Position numbers and translations under genes: made by a program
Shown here: positions 36,918-45,279 of the stretch, piece after piece
Position numbering within the stretch: position 1 is the stretch's first letter
Layout: each line of letters opens with the position of its first letter
The notes under the pieces: generated by a model
What the model saw: the letters and a program-made list of their open reading frames with translations, nothing else
Databases searched by the model: none
What the model was told of the DNA's origin: nothing
Source of the DNA: Caenispirillum bisanense
GTDB taxonomy: Bacteria > Pseudomonadota > Alphaproteobacteria > Rhodospirillales > UBA2165
Assembly: GCA_945877815.1 (NCBI GenBank)
Contig: CAMDWJ010000001.1
Span: forward strand, 62,001-126,000
DNA: 64,000 nt
Direction of reading: 5' to 3'

Positions 36918-38453
36918 TCACTTCCAACCGAATTCGTGTGGATGGACCTGGCCTGCGCGAAGGCCCGTCGCGATCAGCTTGATTTCCTTGCTGTGGGTGA
37001 AGATCACCCGCGTTGGCAGCATCGGGAAAAGATAGGCATTGTCGTGCGCATAGTCCATGAGCCGAGCGACCGCTTTACGGCGTTCACCGTCGTCCATGAG
37101 CGTCGACGAGGTCTCGGCCATTTTCACCAGTTCCGGATCGTCGTACTCCTTGCTGAGGAAATGGCGTACGAGCTGCCCTGTAACCCCGAACATGCTCCCG
37201 CCGCTCCAGCCATAATAGCTGATATCGACCTTGCCCTGACTGAGAAGTTGGACGCGTTGCGCGACGGGATGTGTGCGCACATTGGCGCGGATTCCCACCG
37301 CGCGCAGCATGCCCACAACTGCAGTTGCTTCAGTAATGTTGTTTGGAAAGGTGCTGAGCGTGACGTCGAACCCGTCCTGATAACCCGCCTCGGCGAGCAG
37401 CTTCTTGGCGCCGACGAGGTCGTAGGCGGGTACCATCTTGGTGTAGCCGCAGCCGAGCTGTTCCTTCGAACATAATCCTTCGACCGCACCAATGCTTTTT
37501 GAAATCTCTCCGTATTCGGCCTCGACGACCACGGGACGGTTAATCGCCTTGATAATCGCCTGTCTGACACGGATGTCTCCGAGTGCCTTGACGTTCTCCG
37601 AGCCCTTCGTCGGGAAGCCGATGAAGGAATAACCAAGCGCTGGTGGCGACAATGTGAATTCGAACCGACCGCTGTCACGCAGGGCAACAGCCTGATCACC
37701 CGGCAGGTCGCGCGCCAGATCCGTGTCCCCGCGCAGCAATTTGGCGATCAAAGTACCTTGGTCCAAGACCGGCTCCGCCGTGATGCGGCCGATTGGGGCC
37801 GCGAATTTTTGCGGCTTGGGACTGAAATTGATATTCCTCTCGGCTACGATACCCGTATTCTTGTCGATCTTGACGATACGAAGCGGGCCGGACCCGATCG
37901 GCCGCTTGCCGAAATCGCCTTTGTCGGCGAGCGGCTCGTGCAAATGCTTGGGAAAGATCGGCGTACTCGTCGCCAGCGTCAGCAGGCCCTCCGGCTGCGG
38001 CAATTTCGACGTGACGCGAACCTTAAGCGGACCGAGTTTCTCGACCGATGCGACCCAGTTCCAATTCGCCTTGTAGCGGAGATTGACACTCGGATCGATG
38101 AGATAGTTCAGGGTATAAACTACGTCGTTGGCGTCGAGTATTTGACCATCTTGCCATTTCAGATCGTCATAGAGTTCGAATTCATAGGTGGTCGATGTGG
38201 GTTGCGACCAGTTTTTCGCCAGCATCGGAACGAAGGCGACCTTGTTCGGATCGAACATCACGAGATTGTCGAAGACCGCCGGCGACCATTCGCTGCTGAA
38301 CACGCCGCCCGCAACGAGGTAGGGATCCAATTCCGCGGCCGCTTCGGCGAGCGGATACCGCAGCGTATCTTTGGCTTTCTGGGCCAATGCGGGCTGCACG
38401 ACGCACAAGGCTGTAAAACCGACAACGGCAGCGGTGATATTCGTGTATTTCAT
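36918..38453 (-). CDS. Family-5 solute-binding protein 4 (in catabolic operon)
   Basis: A 511-residue exported protein: signal peptide ending ALAQ, then KAKDTLRYPLAEA. It carries WQDGQILDANDVVYTLNYL, a C-x6-C pair CSKEQLGC and the end HEFGWK. It is very similar to the copy at 45280 (both have SGPLRIV then DKNTGIV, and GYSFIGFPTKG versus SYYFIGFPATG). It is embedded in an operon: 25 bp after the amidohydrolase and 11 bp before the FAD hydroxylase. The ligand is therefore probably the pathway substrate. Confidence 0.91.
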   Translation of the reverse strand: MKYTNITAAVVGFTALCVVQPALAQKAKDTLRYPLAEAAAELDPYLVAGGVFSSEWSPAVFDNLVMFDPNKVAFVPMLAKNWSQPTSTTYEFELYDDLKWQDGQILDANDVVYTLNYLIDPSVNLRYKANWNWVASVEKLGPLKVRVTSKLPQPEGLLTLATSTPIFPKHLHEPLADKGDFGKRPIGSGPLRIVKIDKNTGIVAERNINFSPKPQKFAAPIGRITAEPVLDQGTLIAKLLRGDTDLARDLPGDQAVALRDSGRFEFTLSPPALGYSFIGFPTKGSENVKALGDIRVRQAIIKAINRPVVVEAEYGEISKSIGAVEGLCSKEQLGCGYTKMVPAYDLVGAKKLLAEAGYQDGFDVTLSTFPNNITEATAVVGMLRAVGIRANVRTHPVAQRVQLLSQGKVDISYYGWSGGSMFGVTGQLVRHFLSKEYDDPELVKMAETSSTLMDDGERRKAVARLMDYAHDNAYLFPMLPTRVIFTHSKEIKLIATGLRAGQVHPHEFGWK

Positions 38454-38478
38454 GAAGAAATTCCGGCCGTTCCGAAAA

Positions 38479-39480
38479 TCACGATAAATTCAGATGCGTG
38501 AATATTTTGCGGGCATTGCCCTCGAATATTTTCTTGCGATCGTCGTCCGTTAACCATTCGATACTTTCGATAACCGGTTTCAGATCGTCGCCCGGACGTC
38601 CGGTGTGCGGATTGATCGATGAGCCTGAGCCCGGCGTGTCTGTCCCGAACAGGCAATTGTCGACCCCCACGATTTTGATCAGAAGTTCGATCGGTTCCTT
38701 CGCGTAGAGCACCGTATCGAAATAGAATTTGCGCATCCGATCATCGAAGGTTTCGTCTTCGCGCGACTTATGGCGGCTGTACACGCGGCTAAGTCGGAAC
38801 CGCCCGGCCTGATAGGGCAACGAACCGCCGCCATGCGCCACGATCAGCTTCAGATTTGGAAAGTTTGAAAAGACCGGCGATCGCAAGATGGACAGCGCCG
38901 CGATGCTTTCCTCGGTGATGAAATGCTCGCCCTGCGTCTCACGCCCATTGTTGACGTTCCCGGTATGGATCATCCCGGGAACGTCCAATTGCACCATCTT
39001 TTCGTAGAGCGGATACCAATATTCATCGCCCATGGCCGGAACCGTGCCCGCACCTTCGCTCGGATCGGGATTGATCATGCAGCCGACGAAGCCGAGTTCC
39101 TTTACGCAGCGTTCGAGTTCCTCCACGCAGTTGGCGGGAGAAACGCTCACCGATTGCGGCAATCCCGCCATGCCGCGGAAACGCGTGGGATGCGCCTTGA
39201 CCTGACGCGCGATGAAATCGTTGGAAGCTTCGGCCATCCAACGAACGAGTTTTTCGTTCGTCTCGGCATGCGGCAGCCCCCAAGGGCGCGGCGGCGTCAG
39301 TTGTAGATCGATCTCATAATCATCCATCATCTTAAGATGACGTTTCAGCGAATTTTCCATCGCCTCGTCGCTGATGGTCGGCGCTCCCTTGCCGAACTCG
39401 CCGCGATTGACCATCAGTTTATAGTTATAGCCATAGAGCGCGTCGGGCGCGGTCGTATGGGCATGGCTGTCGATGATCAT
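38479..39480 (-). CDS. Amidohydrolase-family (ACMSD-like) decarboxylase or hydrolase
   Basis: A 333-residue TIM-barrel enzyme of the Amidohydro_2 family. The first metal site is DSHAHT at 4-9, a later metal His is in LIVAHGGGSLPYQAGR, and the catalytic Asp is in CLFGTDTPG. The family includes 2-amino-3-carboxymuconate-semialdehyde decarboxylase, resorcylate decarboxylases and 4-oxalomesaconate hydratases, all acting in aromatic degradation. GGAGA precedes the ATG at 39480; the longer frame to 39705 lies in the upstream gene. Whether it decarboxylates or hydrates a ring-cleavage product cannot be decided. Confidence 0.88.
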   Translation of the reverse strand: MIIDSHAHTTAPDALYGYNYKLMVNRGEFGKGAPTISDEAMENSLKRHLKMMDDYEIDLQLTPPRPWGLPHAETNEKLVRWMAEASNDFIARQVKAHPTRFRGMAGLPQSVSVSPANCVEELERCVKELGFVGCMINPDPSEGAGTVPAMGDEYWYPLYEKMVQLDVPGMIHTGNVNNGRETQGEHFITEESIAALSILRSPVFSNFPNLKLIVAHGGGSLPYQAGRFRLSRVYSRHKSREDETFDDRMRKFYFDTVLYAKEPIELLIKIVGVDNCLFGTDTPGSGSSINPHTGRPGDDLKPVIESIEWLTDDDRKKIFEGNARKIFTHLNLS

Positions 39481-39494
39481 ATTGTCTCCATCCG

Positions 39495-40559
39495 TCAGGC
39501 TTGCACGATGCCCAGCTTGCCGTTCTGCCAGACGCCGAGGTAGAGCATACTCTCGGGCAATCCGGTTTCGTTGAATTTGAGTTTGCCGCAAACGGTCGTG
39601 AATGTTTCGCGCAGGATCGCCCCGCGCAACGCTTCCGCGTTCCAGGTGACGGTTGAGGCGGCTGCCTGAGCCAGAACTTCGCCACAGGCGTACCCGCCCG
39701 CGCAATGGAACTCCGCCGCTTCGCCGAAGGCTGCCTGATAATCATCCGCGAACTTCCGCGAGCGCGGATCGGGAATCTCGGGCGCCCAGGTGATCCGCAT
39801 GTGAACACCCTGATTGGCGGGGCCGAGCTTGTTATCCGAAGCTACGGGAAAATCGGAATGCCAGATCGTGTTGCCGGCAATCCCCGCTTCGTGCGCTGCC
39901 TTCAGGCACGAGACGCGCGGATCGTCGTTGCGCCCGTGATCGAGCCCGATCAGAAGGGCCTCTGCCCCCGAGGCCTTCACACGGGCCATCAGGGCCGCAT
40001 AGTCGTAGGGTTCGGCGCCGATCTTCTCGTCGAACACGATGTCGATACCGAGAGGCGCGGCGTAGTGTCGGATCCCACGCGCGACGGATTGGCCGATGCG
40101 GCCGTCGGTATAGACCAGCGCCGTCGTCGACTTCTTGCCGGCAATCAGGTTCAGATAGGGTTTCGCATAGTCGAAGTCCGAGCCTGGCCAGCAGAGGAAC
40201 TGCCATTTGAGTTCCTTTTGAAAATCCGCATACGAGCCATGTGTGCCCTGCAACAGCAGTGCATGCGAGGCCTCGGCAATCGGTGTCACCGCGCCCATGA
40301 GCGCCGTGTGGCACGGCCCCAGCAGTACATCGAGGCCGTTCTCGTCAATTAGGCGACGGTAGTTGGCCGCTGCCTTTTCGGGATTGCTTTCGTCGTCGTA
40401 GGTGACGAGACGGACGGGCTTGCCGAGAATGCCGCCCCGAGCGTTCACGTCCTTCACCCACAACGCATAGGCGTTGGCGTACCAAGGCGCTCCCCGTTCC
40501 GCGAAGCGACCGGTCAGCGACAGACTGCATCCGAGCGTGATTTCGTCCGTGTTCTTCAC
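39495..40559 (-). CDS. LivJ/AmiC-type (periplasmic-binding-protein type I) ligand-binding protein, no signal peptide
   Basis: A 354-residue branched-chain amino-acid/amide-binding-fold protein (EITLGCSLSLTGRFAERG, VNARGGILGKPVRLVTYDDESNP, LLGPCHTALMGAVTPIAEA). It starts at GTG 40559, 11 bp after the cyclodeaminase stop, and goes straight into the first beta strand. No signal sequence is possible without reading back through the upstream gene. It could be a cytosolic ligand sensor like AmiC, or an exported protein that lost its leader. No liv-type permease lies nearby. Confidence 0.84.
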   Translation of the reverse strand: MKNTDEITLGCSLSLTGRFAERGAPWYANAYALWVKDVNARGGILGKPVRLVTYDDESNPEKAAANYRRLIDENGLDVLLGPCHTALMGAVTPIAEASHALLLQGTHGSYADFQKELKWQFLCWPGSDFDYAKPYLNLIAGKKSTTALVYTDGRIGQSVARGIRHYAAPLGIDIVFDEKIGAEPYDYAALMARVKASGAEALLIGLDHGRNDDPRVSCLKAAHEAGIAGNTIWHSDFPVASDNKLGPANQGVHMRITWAPEIPDPRSRKFADDYQAAFGEAAEFHCAGGYACGEVLAQAAASTVTWNAEALRGAILRETFTTVCGKLKFNETGLPESMLYLGVWQNGKLGIVQA

Positions 40560-40570
40560 CTTGTTGGACC

Positions 40571-41530
40571 TTACATCGGCAGCTTGACGCCGACGCCGCG
40601 CTCGCGCGCTTTTTGCAGGACGAAGGCGGCGACAGCAACGTCTTCGGCGCCCACGCCGATGGTATCGACGATGGTAATCGCATCCTCGAACGGGCGGCCC
40701 TTGACGCGGCCCGAGACTATATCGTGCATCTCGCGCACCGATTTCCATTTCAGGGCGCGGTTGTGCGCGGCGTAGATCAACTCGCCGCATTCCGCCATGG
40801 ATTGTTCCAAATTCTCGACCGCGATCAGATCGGCGCGCCTGACTGCTTCAAGATCCAATTCGCGCCGGAACAGCGATGTGGCGCCGATGGCGCAGATATG
40901 TTGGCCCGGCTGCAACCATTCGCCGAATAGAACTGGATCGTCCGCAGCCGAGACGGTGATGATGATGTCGGCGTCCTCGACGGCCGACTTCGCATCCTCG
41001 CACGGGATCACTTCGATGCCGTGACGCTCCTGTACATCCTTAGCGAACGAGGCGCGGTTTTCGGCCGTACGGCTCCAGCATTTAATGCGCTTGATCGCGC
41101 GGACCGACTTCATCGCGGCGATTTGCCCACGCGCCTCGCGTCCGGTGCCGATAATACCGATATTGGCGGCGTCCTTGCGCGCCATATGGTTGGCACCGAC
41201 AGCGGACACGGACGCCGTGCGAATTTCGCCCAAATCCTTGGCGTCCATAATCGCATCCAAGCTGCCGTCCTTAGTGTTGTAGAGCAGTACGAGATAACGC
41301 ACGCCGATCGGGCCGGGGACACGGCCGTAGGTCTTCAAGCCATAAGCGCCAAAACCATAGGCGCCGCCGACCTTGGTCCGATGGAAGCCTTTCGGCAGAT
41401 TAAGCGACGTTGTTGGGAAGTTTTCGGCATCGCCTTCCGCCTCGTGGCGGAATAGGTCGTCGATGACTTTGACACAATCCTCGTAACTCAAGAGGCTGCG
41501 CACGTCGTTGTTGCTGAGATAGATCGTCAT
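40571..41530 (-). CDS. Ornithine cyclodeaminase / mu-crystallin family protein
   Basis: A 319-residue NAD(P)-dependent enzyme with the family's substrate region (ARKDAANIGI preceded by TASVSAVGANHMA) and Rossmann loop IGTGREARGQIAAM. The C-terminal part runs IYAAHNRALKWKSVREMHDIV. The family includes ornithine cyclodeaminase, ketimine reductases and alanine dehydrogenases. In an aromatic operon it may reduce or deaminate an imine intermediate, which would hint at a nitrogen-containing substrate. AGAGGGGGA precedes ATG 41530. It lies 49 bp after the extradiol dioxygenase gene. Confidence 0.89.
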   Translation of the reverse strand: MTIYLSNNDVRSLLSYEDCVKVIDDLFRHEAEGDAENFPTTSLNLPKGFHRTKVGGAYGFGAYGLKTYGRVPGPIGVRYLVLLYNTKDGSLDAIMDAKDLGEIRTASVSAVGANHMARKDAANIGIIGTGREARGQIAAMKSVRAIKRIKCWSRTAENRASFAKDVQERHGIEVIPCEDAKSAVEDADIIITVSAADDPVLFGEWLQPGQHICAIGATSLFRRELDLEAVRRADLIAVENLEQSMAECGELIYAAHNRALKWKSVREMHDIVSGRVKGRPFEDAITIVDTIGVGAEDVAVAAFVLQKARERGVGVKLPM

Positions 41531-41579
41531 ATTTGTCCCCCTCTTGATCCGAACAGTATTTCTGCCGGATTGAATTTCA

Positions 41580-42551
41580 TTAGTTCCAGGTCGCAAACCC
41601 CATCGCGCAACCAGTGCCCGCGCGCGTGCGATAGCAGGGCACATAACGGGTCTCGGTCATCTCCAGATGTTCTACGGCGCCGGCAGTCGCAATCCATAAA
41701 TTCGACTCGGACGTACCCGCCTGCATCCGCTTCTTTGGAAGTCCATAGATCGTCTTTGTATCCAGATCCTTCATCGCCTTGAGCATGATCCGGTCCAACT
41801 CTTCATCGATCGTGAAGTGGCTGAGCCCGCCCGACGCCACCACGCCGACGCGAATGTCCTTGGGCCAATCTGCGATCGCGGCTCCGACCGCACGGCCAAG
41901 TTCATAGCAGCGCTTCGAACTCGGCTGATTGGGCGCGAAATAGGTATTGATCCAAATCGGAATCGTCGGGATATGATTGTCGCCCAAGATACGCCGATGC
42001 ACGAAGGCGAACGGATGGCTGATGCTGCGCCCTGCCTCGATGCGATTTGATTGACTGACATCGATGTCATTCGCACACAGATGCTCGATGATGTGACGGC
42101 CGAGATCGCCGACCGCCGGGATCGTGCGCGGCTGTTCCCAGGAATAGGCGGGCAGGGCGCTTAGGCGACCTTCGCCCCGAATGATCGGAAACTCGTTCCC
42201 CCAGAAGACGCTGAAGGTCGGCAGAAGCTCTTCGAGGAACAATTCCTTCTGGTCGTCACCGAACATCACCAAGACATCGGGACGGGCTTTTTCGATCACA
42301 TCGGTCAACCAAGCGAGATTTGACTGACATTCGTCGTAACGCGCCCGGAATTTATCGATCGTCACTTCCTTGTCGATGGCCGGCGTCGCGCGCGCTTCCA
42401 ATTCCTCGAAACTGATCCGTTCCCCCGACGGAACGTTGTAAAGCTCGAACCCGGGACGGCTGAATCGATCCGCGCCTTCGGGCCATTTTTCGGGTAGCGT
42501 CGAAAGCTGCGGGCTGTGCGACGTGCCGATGCCGAGTACGATCTTTGCCAT
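41580..42551 (-). CDS. Class III (LigB-type) extradiol ring-cleavage dioxygenase
   Basis: A 323-residue catalytic subunit in the LigB superfamily. Iron-ligand histidine candidates are His12 (GTSHSPQL) and the later DDQKELF and SHPFAFVHRR region; SGGLSHF carries the conserved catalytic His. Such enzymes open catechol-type rings using Fe(II) and O2, as in protocatechuate 4,5-cleavage. No separate LigA-type small subunit gene is visible. GGAAG precedes ATG 42551. It is the first gene of the operon downstream of the LysR gene, after a 243-bp gap with no recognisable gene. Confidence 0.89.
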   Translation of the reverse strand: MAKIVLGIGTSHSPQLSTLPEKWPEGADRFSRPGFELYNVPSGERISFEELEARATPAIDKEVTIDKFRARYDECQSNLAWLTDVIEKARPDVLVMFGDDQKELFLEELLPTFSVFWGNEFPIIRGEGRLSALPAYSWEQPRTIPAVGDLGRHIIEHLCANDIDVSQSNRIEAGRSISHPFAFVHRRILGDNHIPTIPIWINTYFAPNQPSSKRCYELGRAVGAAIADWPKDIRVGVVASGGLSHFTIDEELDRIMLKAMKDLDTKTIYGLPKKRMQAGTSESNLWIATAGAVEHLEMTETRYVPCYRTRAGTGCAMGFATWN

Positions 42552-42794
42552 TTGGTCGTTCTTCCAGTTGCGGAGGCGGCGAATTCTTTTCCGATCAATA
42601 GGGACCGATCCGACAATGGCCAATCGCGGCCATTGCAGGCGTGAGCCATCGATGAAAGAAGCAATACTCCCTGTCCGTTCGAATTATAACGTTTGTTGAA
42701 TTATATCTGTTTATTGCGGCACGCATAGGCGCGAAATCCGGACCCGATCCGACAGCTATCGGACCCTGACGTAGGCATTTCTTCGGCGCTCCGT

Positions 42795-43715
42795 TCAATC
42801 CATCAGTGAGTGACATCCGGAAAAATGTTTTTGCGTGATTACATTTTTTACTTCTTCTTTCGTTATATCAATTACCGCTGAAAGGGCTTGAGACTGACGC
42901 CATGTTCGCTTTGCGATCAGAGTGCGGAGCAGATCAAGCCCAGTTATTTTTATCAAAATAAAATCGTTGATGTCGTTGGGGAAAGCCGATCGCGTCAATA
43001 AAGCGTAAGCGAGTCTTCGTCTTACAAAATCCTTTACGGTAGCTTGAGTATTGGTCTCGTAATGGACGTCGAGGACGGCGTGTGTCTTGGCAATAACCTT
43101 ATCGATGGCTTTACGTGGCCCGGTCAATTTCGGATAGGTTACAAGAGGAAAATGTTGCAACGACGTCGTTTTGATAGGCCCCTTGGGAAGTGCTCGGTCT
43201 CCTTGCAGGCCCACCAAATATAAGGCCTCGGAAAACAAAGGTATGATCTCGATGTCGTCTTGATGATCGGGGTCGATCATAAATGCGCAGTCGATCTCAT
43301 TCTTTTCGAGGCCGGCCAGCATGTCGTAAGAATGCCCCTCACTGAACTTGATTTTTATCGAAGAATGGGCGGCCTGTGCACGTTGTGCGATAGGCGCAAA
43401 AAAATGTTGCCCGACGCCAGGAGCGGCGCCGATACAAACAGTCCCGGTAATCTTGATGCTGTCGCCGGCCAGATGTTCGATAAGCCTGTTGGCTCGCCGT
43501 AGCATGTCCTCCGCATAGGCAACGAGTCTTTGTCCCTTTTGGGTCAGTGTCATGCCCGTTGGATGCCGCTCAAACAGTGCGCTACCGATTTCTTGTTCAA
43601 ACGAATTAAGCAATCGGGATAGAGCCGGCTGGGTGATATTCAGCCTTCGAGCAGCTTTGTTGAGGCTTCCGCTGTCGGCTATCTCAAGAAAAAATTTTAG
43701 CTGCCGCAGTTCCAT
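42795..43715 (-). CDS. LysR-family transcriptional regulator of the catabolic cluster
   Basis: A 306-residue regulator. The N-terminus MELRQLKFFLEIADSGSLNKAARRL with TQPALSRLLNSFEQEIG is the winged-helix domain; the effector-binding domain starts near residue 90. ATG 43715 fits the family start, and the 35-residue extension of the open frame is rejected. It stands between the minus-strand ring-cleavage operon and the plus-strand Rieske block, with a LysR-type palindrome in its upstream gap, so it probably controls one or both. Confidence 0.91.
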   Translation of the reverse strand: MELRQLKFFLEIADSGSLNKAARRLNITQPALSRLLNSFEQEIGSALFERHPTGMTLTQKGQRLVAYAEDMLRRANRLIEHLAGDSIKITGTVCIGAAPGVGQHFFAPIAQRAQAAHSSIKIKFSEGHSYDMLAGLEKNEIDCAFMIDPDHQDDIEIIPLFSEALYLVGLQGDRALPKGPIKTTSLQHFPLVTYPKLTGPRKAIDKVIAKTHAVLDVHYETNTQATVKDFVRRRLAYALLTRSAFPNDINDFILIKITGLDLLRTLIAKRTWRQSQALSAVIDITKEEVKNVITQKHFSGCHSLMD

Positions 43716-43736
43716 GCCAAAAACCTTGCTCCCCGC

Positions 43737-43753
43737 TATGCTCTGTGAGCATA
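43737..43753. promoter_or_regulatory. LysR-type operator palindrome (AT-N11-AT)
   Basis: TATGCTC and GAGCATA form a perfect 7-bp inverted repeat with a 3-nt centre, matching the T-N11-A LysR box. It lies 22 bp upstream of the LysR start and 97 bp upstream of the Rieske gene start, the usual place for an autoregulatory and target-activating site. Confidence 0.7.
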
Positions 43754-43849
43754 TCTTTCTATACGAATATAGCATTAGATTGGCATAGTATCGCTGCTTA
43801 TAGTCCCGGCTGCTAGCCATGAAACAACTTCCCCGGCGGAGGAAATAAA

Positions 43850-45124
43850 ATGCTCGCGATGGCTCAAAATGACCTGCTCACGCAGACCGGGCCCGGCACT
43901 CCCGGCGGCAAGTTGCTTCGCAGCTATTGGCAGCCGATCTCGACTGTTGAGGAAATGCCCGTCGGCGGCGCCCCTTTGCCGATCAAGATTCTAAGCGAAG
44001 ATCTGGTGCTGTTTCGCGACGACAAAGATCGCCTGGGCCTGATCGGGCTGCACTGTCCGCATCGCGCGACCGACCTATCTTATGGCCGTGTCGAGAATGG
44101 CGGCCTGCGCTGCCTCTATCACGGTTGGCTATTCGACATTAACGGGCAATGCATCGATCAGCCGGCAGAGCCTGAGGACAAAAAATTCTGTCACAAGGTA
44201 CGCCATACTTCGTACCAAGTGAAAGAATATGGCGGCGTGATCTGGACTTACATGGGCGAAGGCGATGCCCCGCAAATCCCCGCCTTCCAGTTCCTGTCTG
44301 CGGCACCCGAGAACCGGCTGGCCTTCCGCGTTATCCAAGACTGCAACTGGTTGCAGGGGTTGGAAAGCTCGACCGATCCGTCGCACACCTCATATCTTCA
44401 TCGCATGGGCCCGGGGCCGGGCGACGAGCGCTCTGGCGCTGATGCGCGGCTATTCAGTGAAGATACCCGCCCGCGGCTCGCTATTGAAAGTACGAGCTAT
44501 GGCTGTCGCATCTATGCAATGCGTAAGATGGCGACGGGCGAAAATTACCTTCGCGTAAACAATTATATTTATCCGTGCGGCACCACGCCGGTCACCGAAC
44601 TTCCGGGTGTCGCTGGCTACCAGGGCCGTTGGTACGTGCCGCGCGACGACAAGAGCCATACCCGTTTCGAGTTCTTCTACAAATCGCGAGTACTCGACAA
44701 GGATGCGATCCGTGCGATCCGCGATCAGAATGTCGGACCTGACAATCGCCACATTCGCAATGCCGCCAACCGCTACTTGCAGGATCGCGACGAACAGAAA
44801 CGCGACGATTCTTTCTGCGGTATGGGTCGCTACATCCCCGCGCACGATGCCTTCGCCATCGAAACACAGGGCCAGATCCAGGACCGCACCCAGGAACATC
44901 TGGGTTCGACCGACGTCGTCATCATCGAGGTCCGCAAGGCTCTGCTTGGCGCGATCAAGCATATGCAGGACGGCAATGATGCGCCGGGCCTGTTGCGCGA
45001 TATCCGCGAGAACAATTTTCCGGACTTCATCTGTGCTTCGGATTACATTCCTGACGGCGAGGATGGGCCGGCATATTGCAAGCGGATGCTCGGCCAAGGA
45101 CAAAACAAAGTGGCGGCGGAATAG
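43850..45124 (+). CDS. Rieske non-haem iron oxygenase, alpha subunit (phthalate-dioxygenase type), copy 1
   Basis: A 424-residue oxygenase component. The Rieske [2Fe-2S] ligands are Cys69, His71, Cys88 and His91 (CPHRATDL and CLYHGW). The mononuclear iron motif is DPSHTSYLH in the catalytic domain. The overall form is that of the phthalate 4,5-dioxygenase/vanillate demethylase family, which dihydroxylates or O-demethylates aromatic acids. GGAGG precedes the ATG. No reductase or ferredoxin gene is adjacent. A closely similar copy follows at 46970 with a binding-protein gene between. Confidence 0.92.
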   Translation: MLAMAQNDLLTQTGPGTPGGKLLRSYWQPISTVEEMPVGGAPLPIKILSEDLVLFRDDKDRLGLIGLHCPHRATDLSYGRVENGGLRCLYHGWLFDINGQCIDQPAEPEDKKFCHKVRHTSYQVKEYGGVIWTYMGEGDAPQIPAFQFLSAAPENRLAFRVIQDCNWLQGLESSTDPSHTSYLHRMGPGPGDERSGADARLFSEDTRPRLAIESTSYGCRIYAMRKMATGENYLRVNNYIYPCGTTPVTELPGVAGYQGRWYVPRDDKSHTRFEFFYKSRVLDKDAIRAIRDQNVGPDNRHIRNAANRYLQDRDEQKRDDSFCGMGRYIPAHDAFAIETQGQIQDRTQEHLGSTDVVIIEVRKALLGAIKHMQDGNDAPGLLRDIRENNFPDFICASDYIPDGEDGPAYCKRMLGQGQNKVAAE

Positions 45125-45279
45125 AAGTTAAGCGGTCGTTCCCGCACTTTGGCTTGCTTTGCATGTGAAAACGCTCGAAGGGAAATCCGGTCTTGCAATC
45201 TAAGGCCCCATTGCTCGGCTGACGGCGCTCAACGGCGTGGTGAGGCGGCGGTGACGAGCTAAAAACGACAGGGATTACA

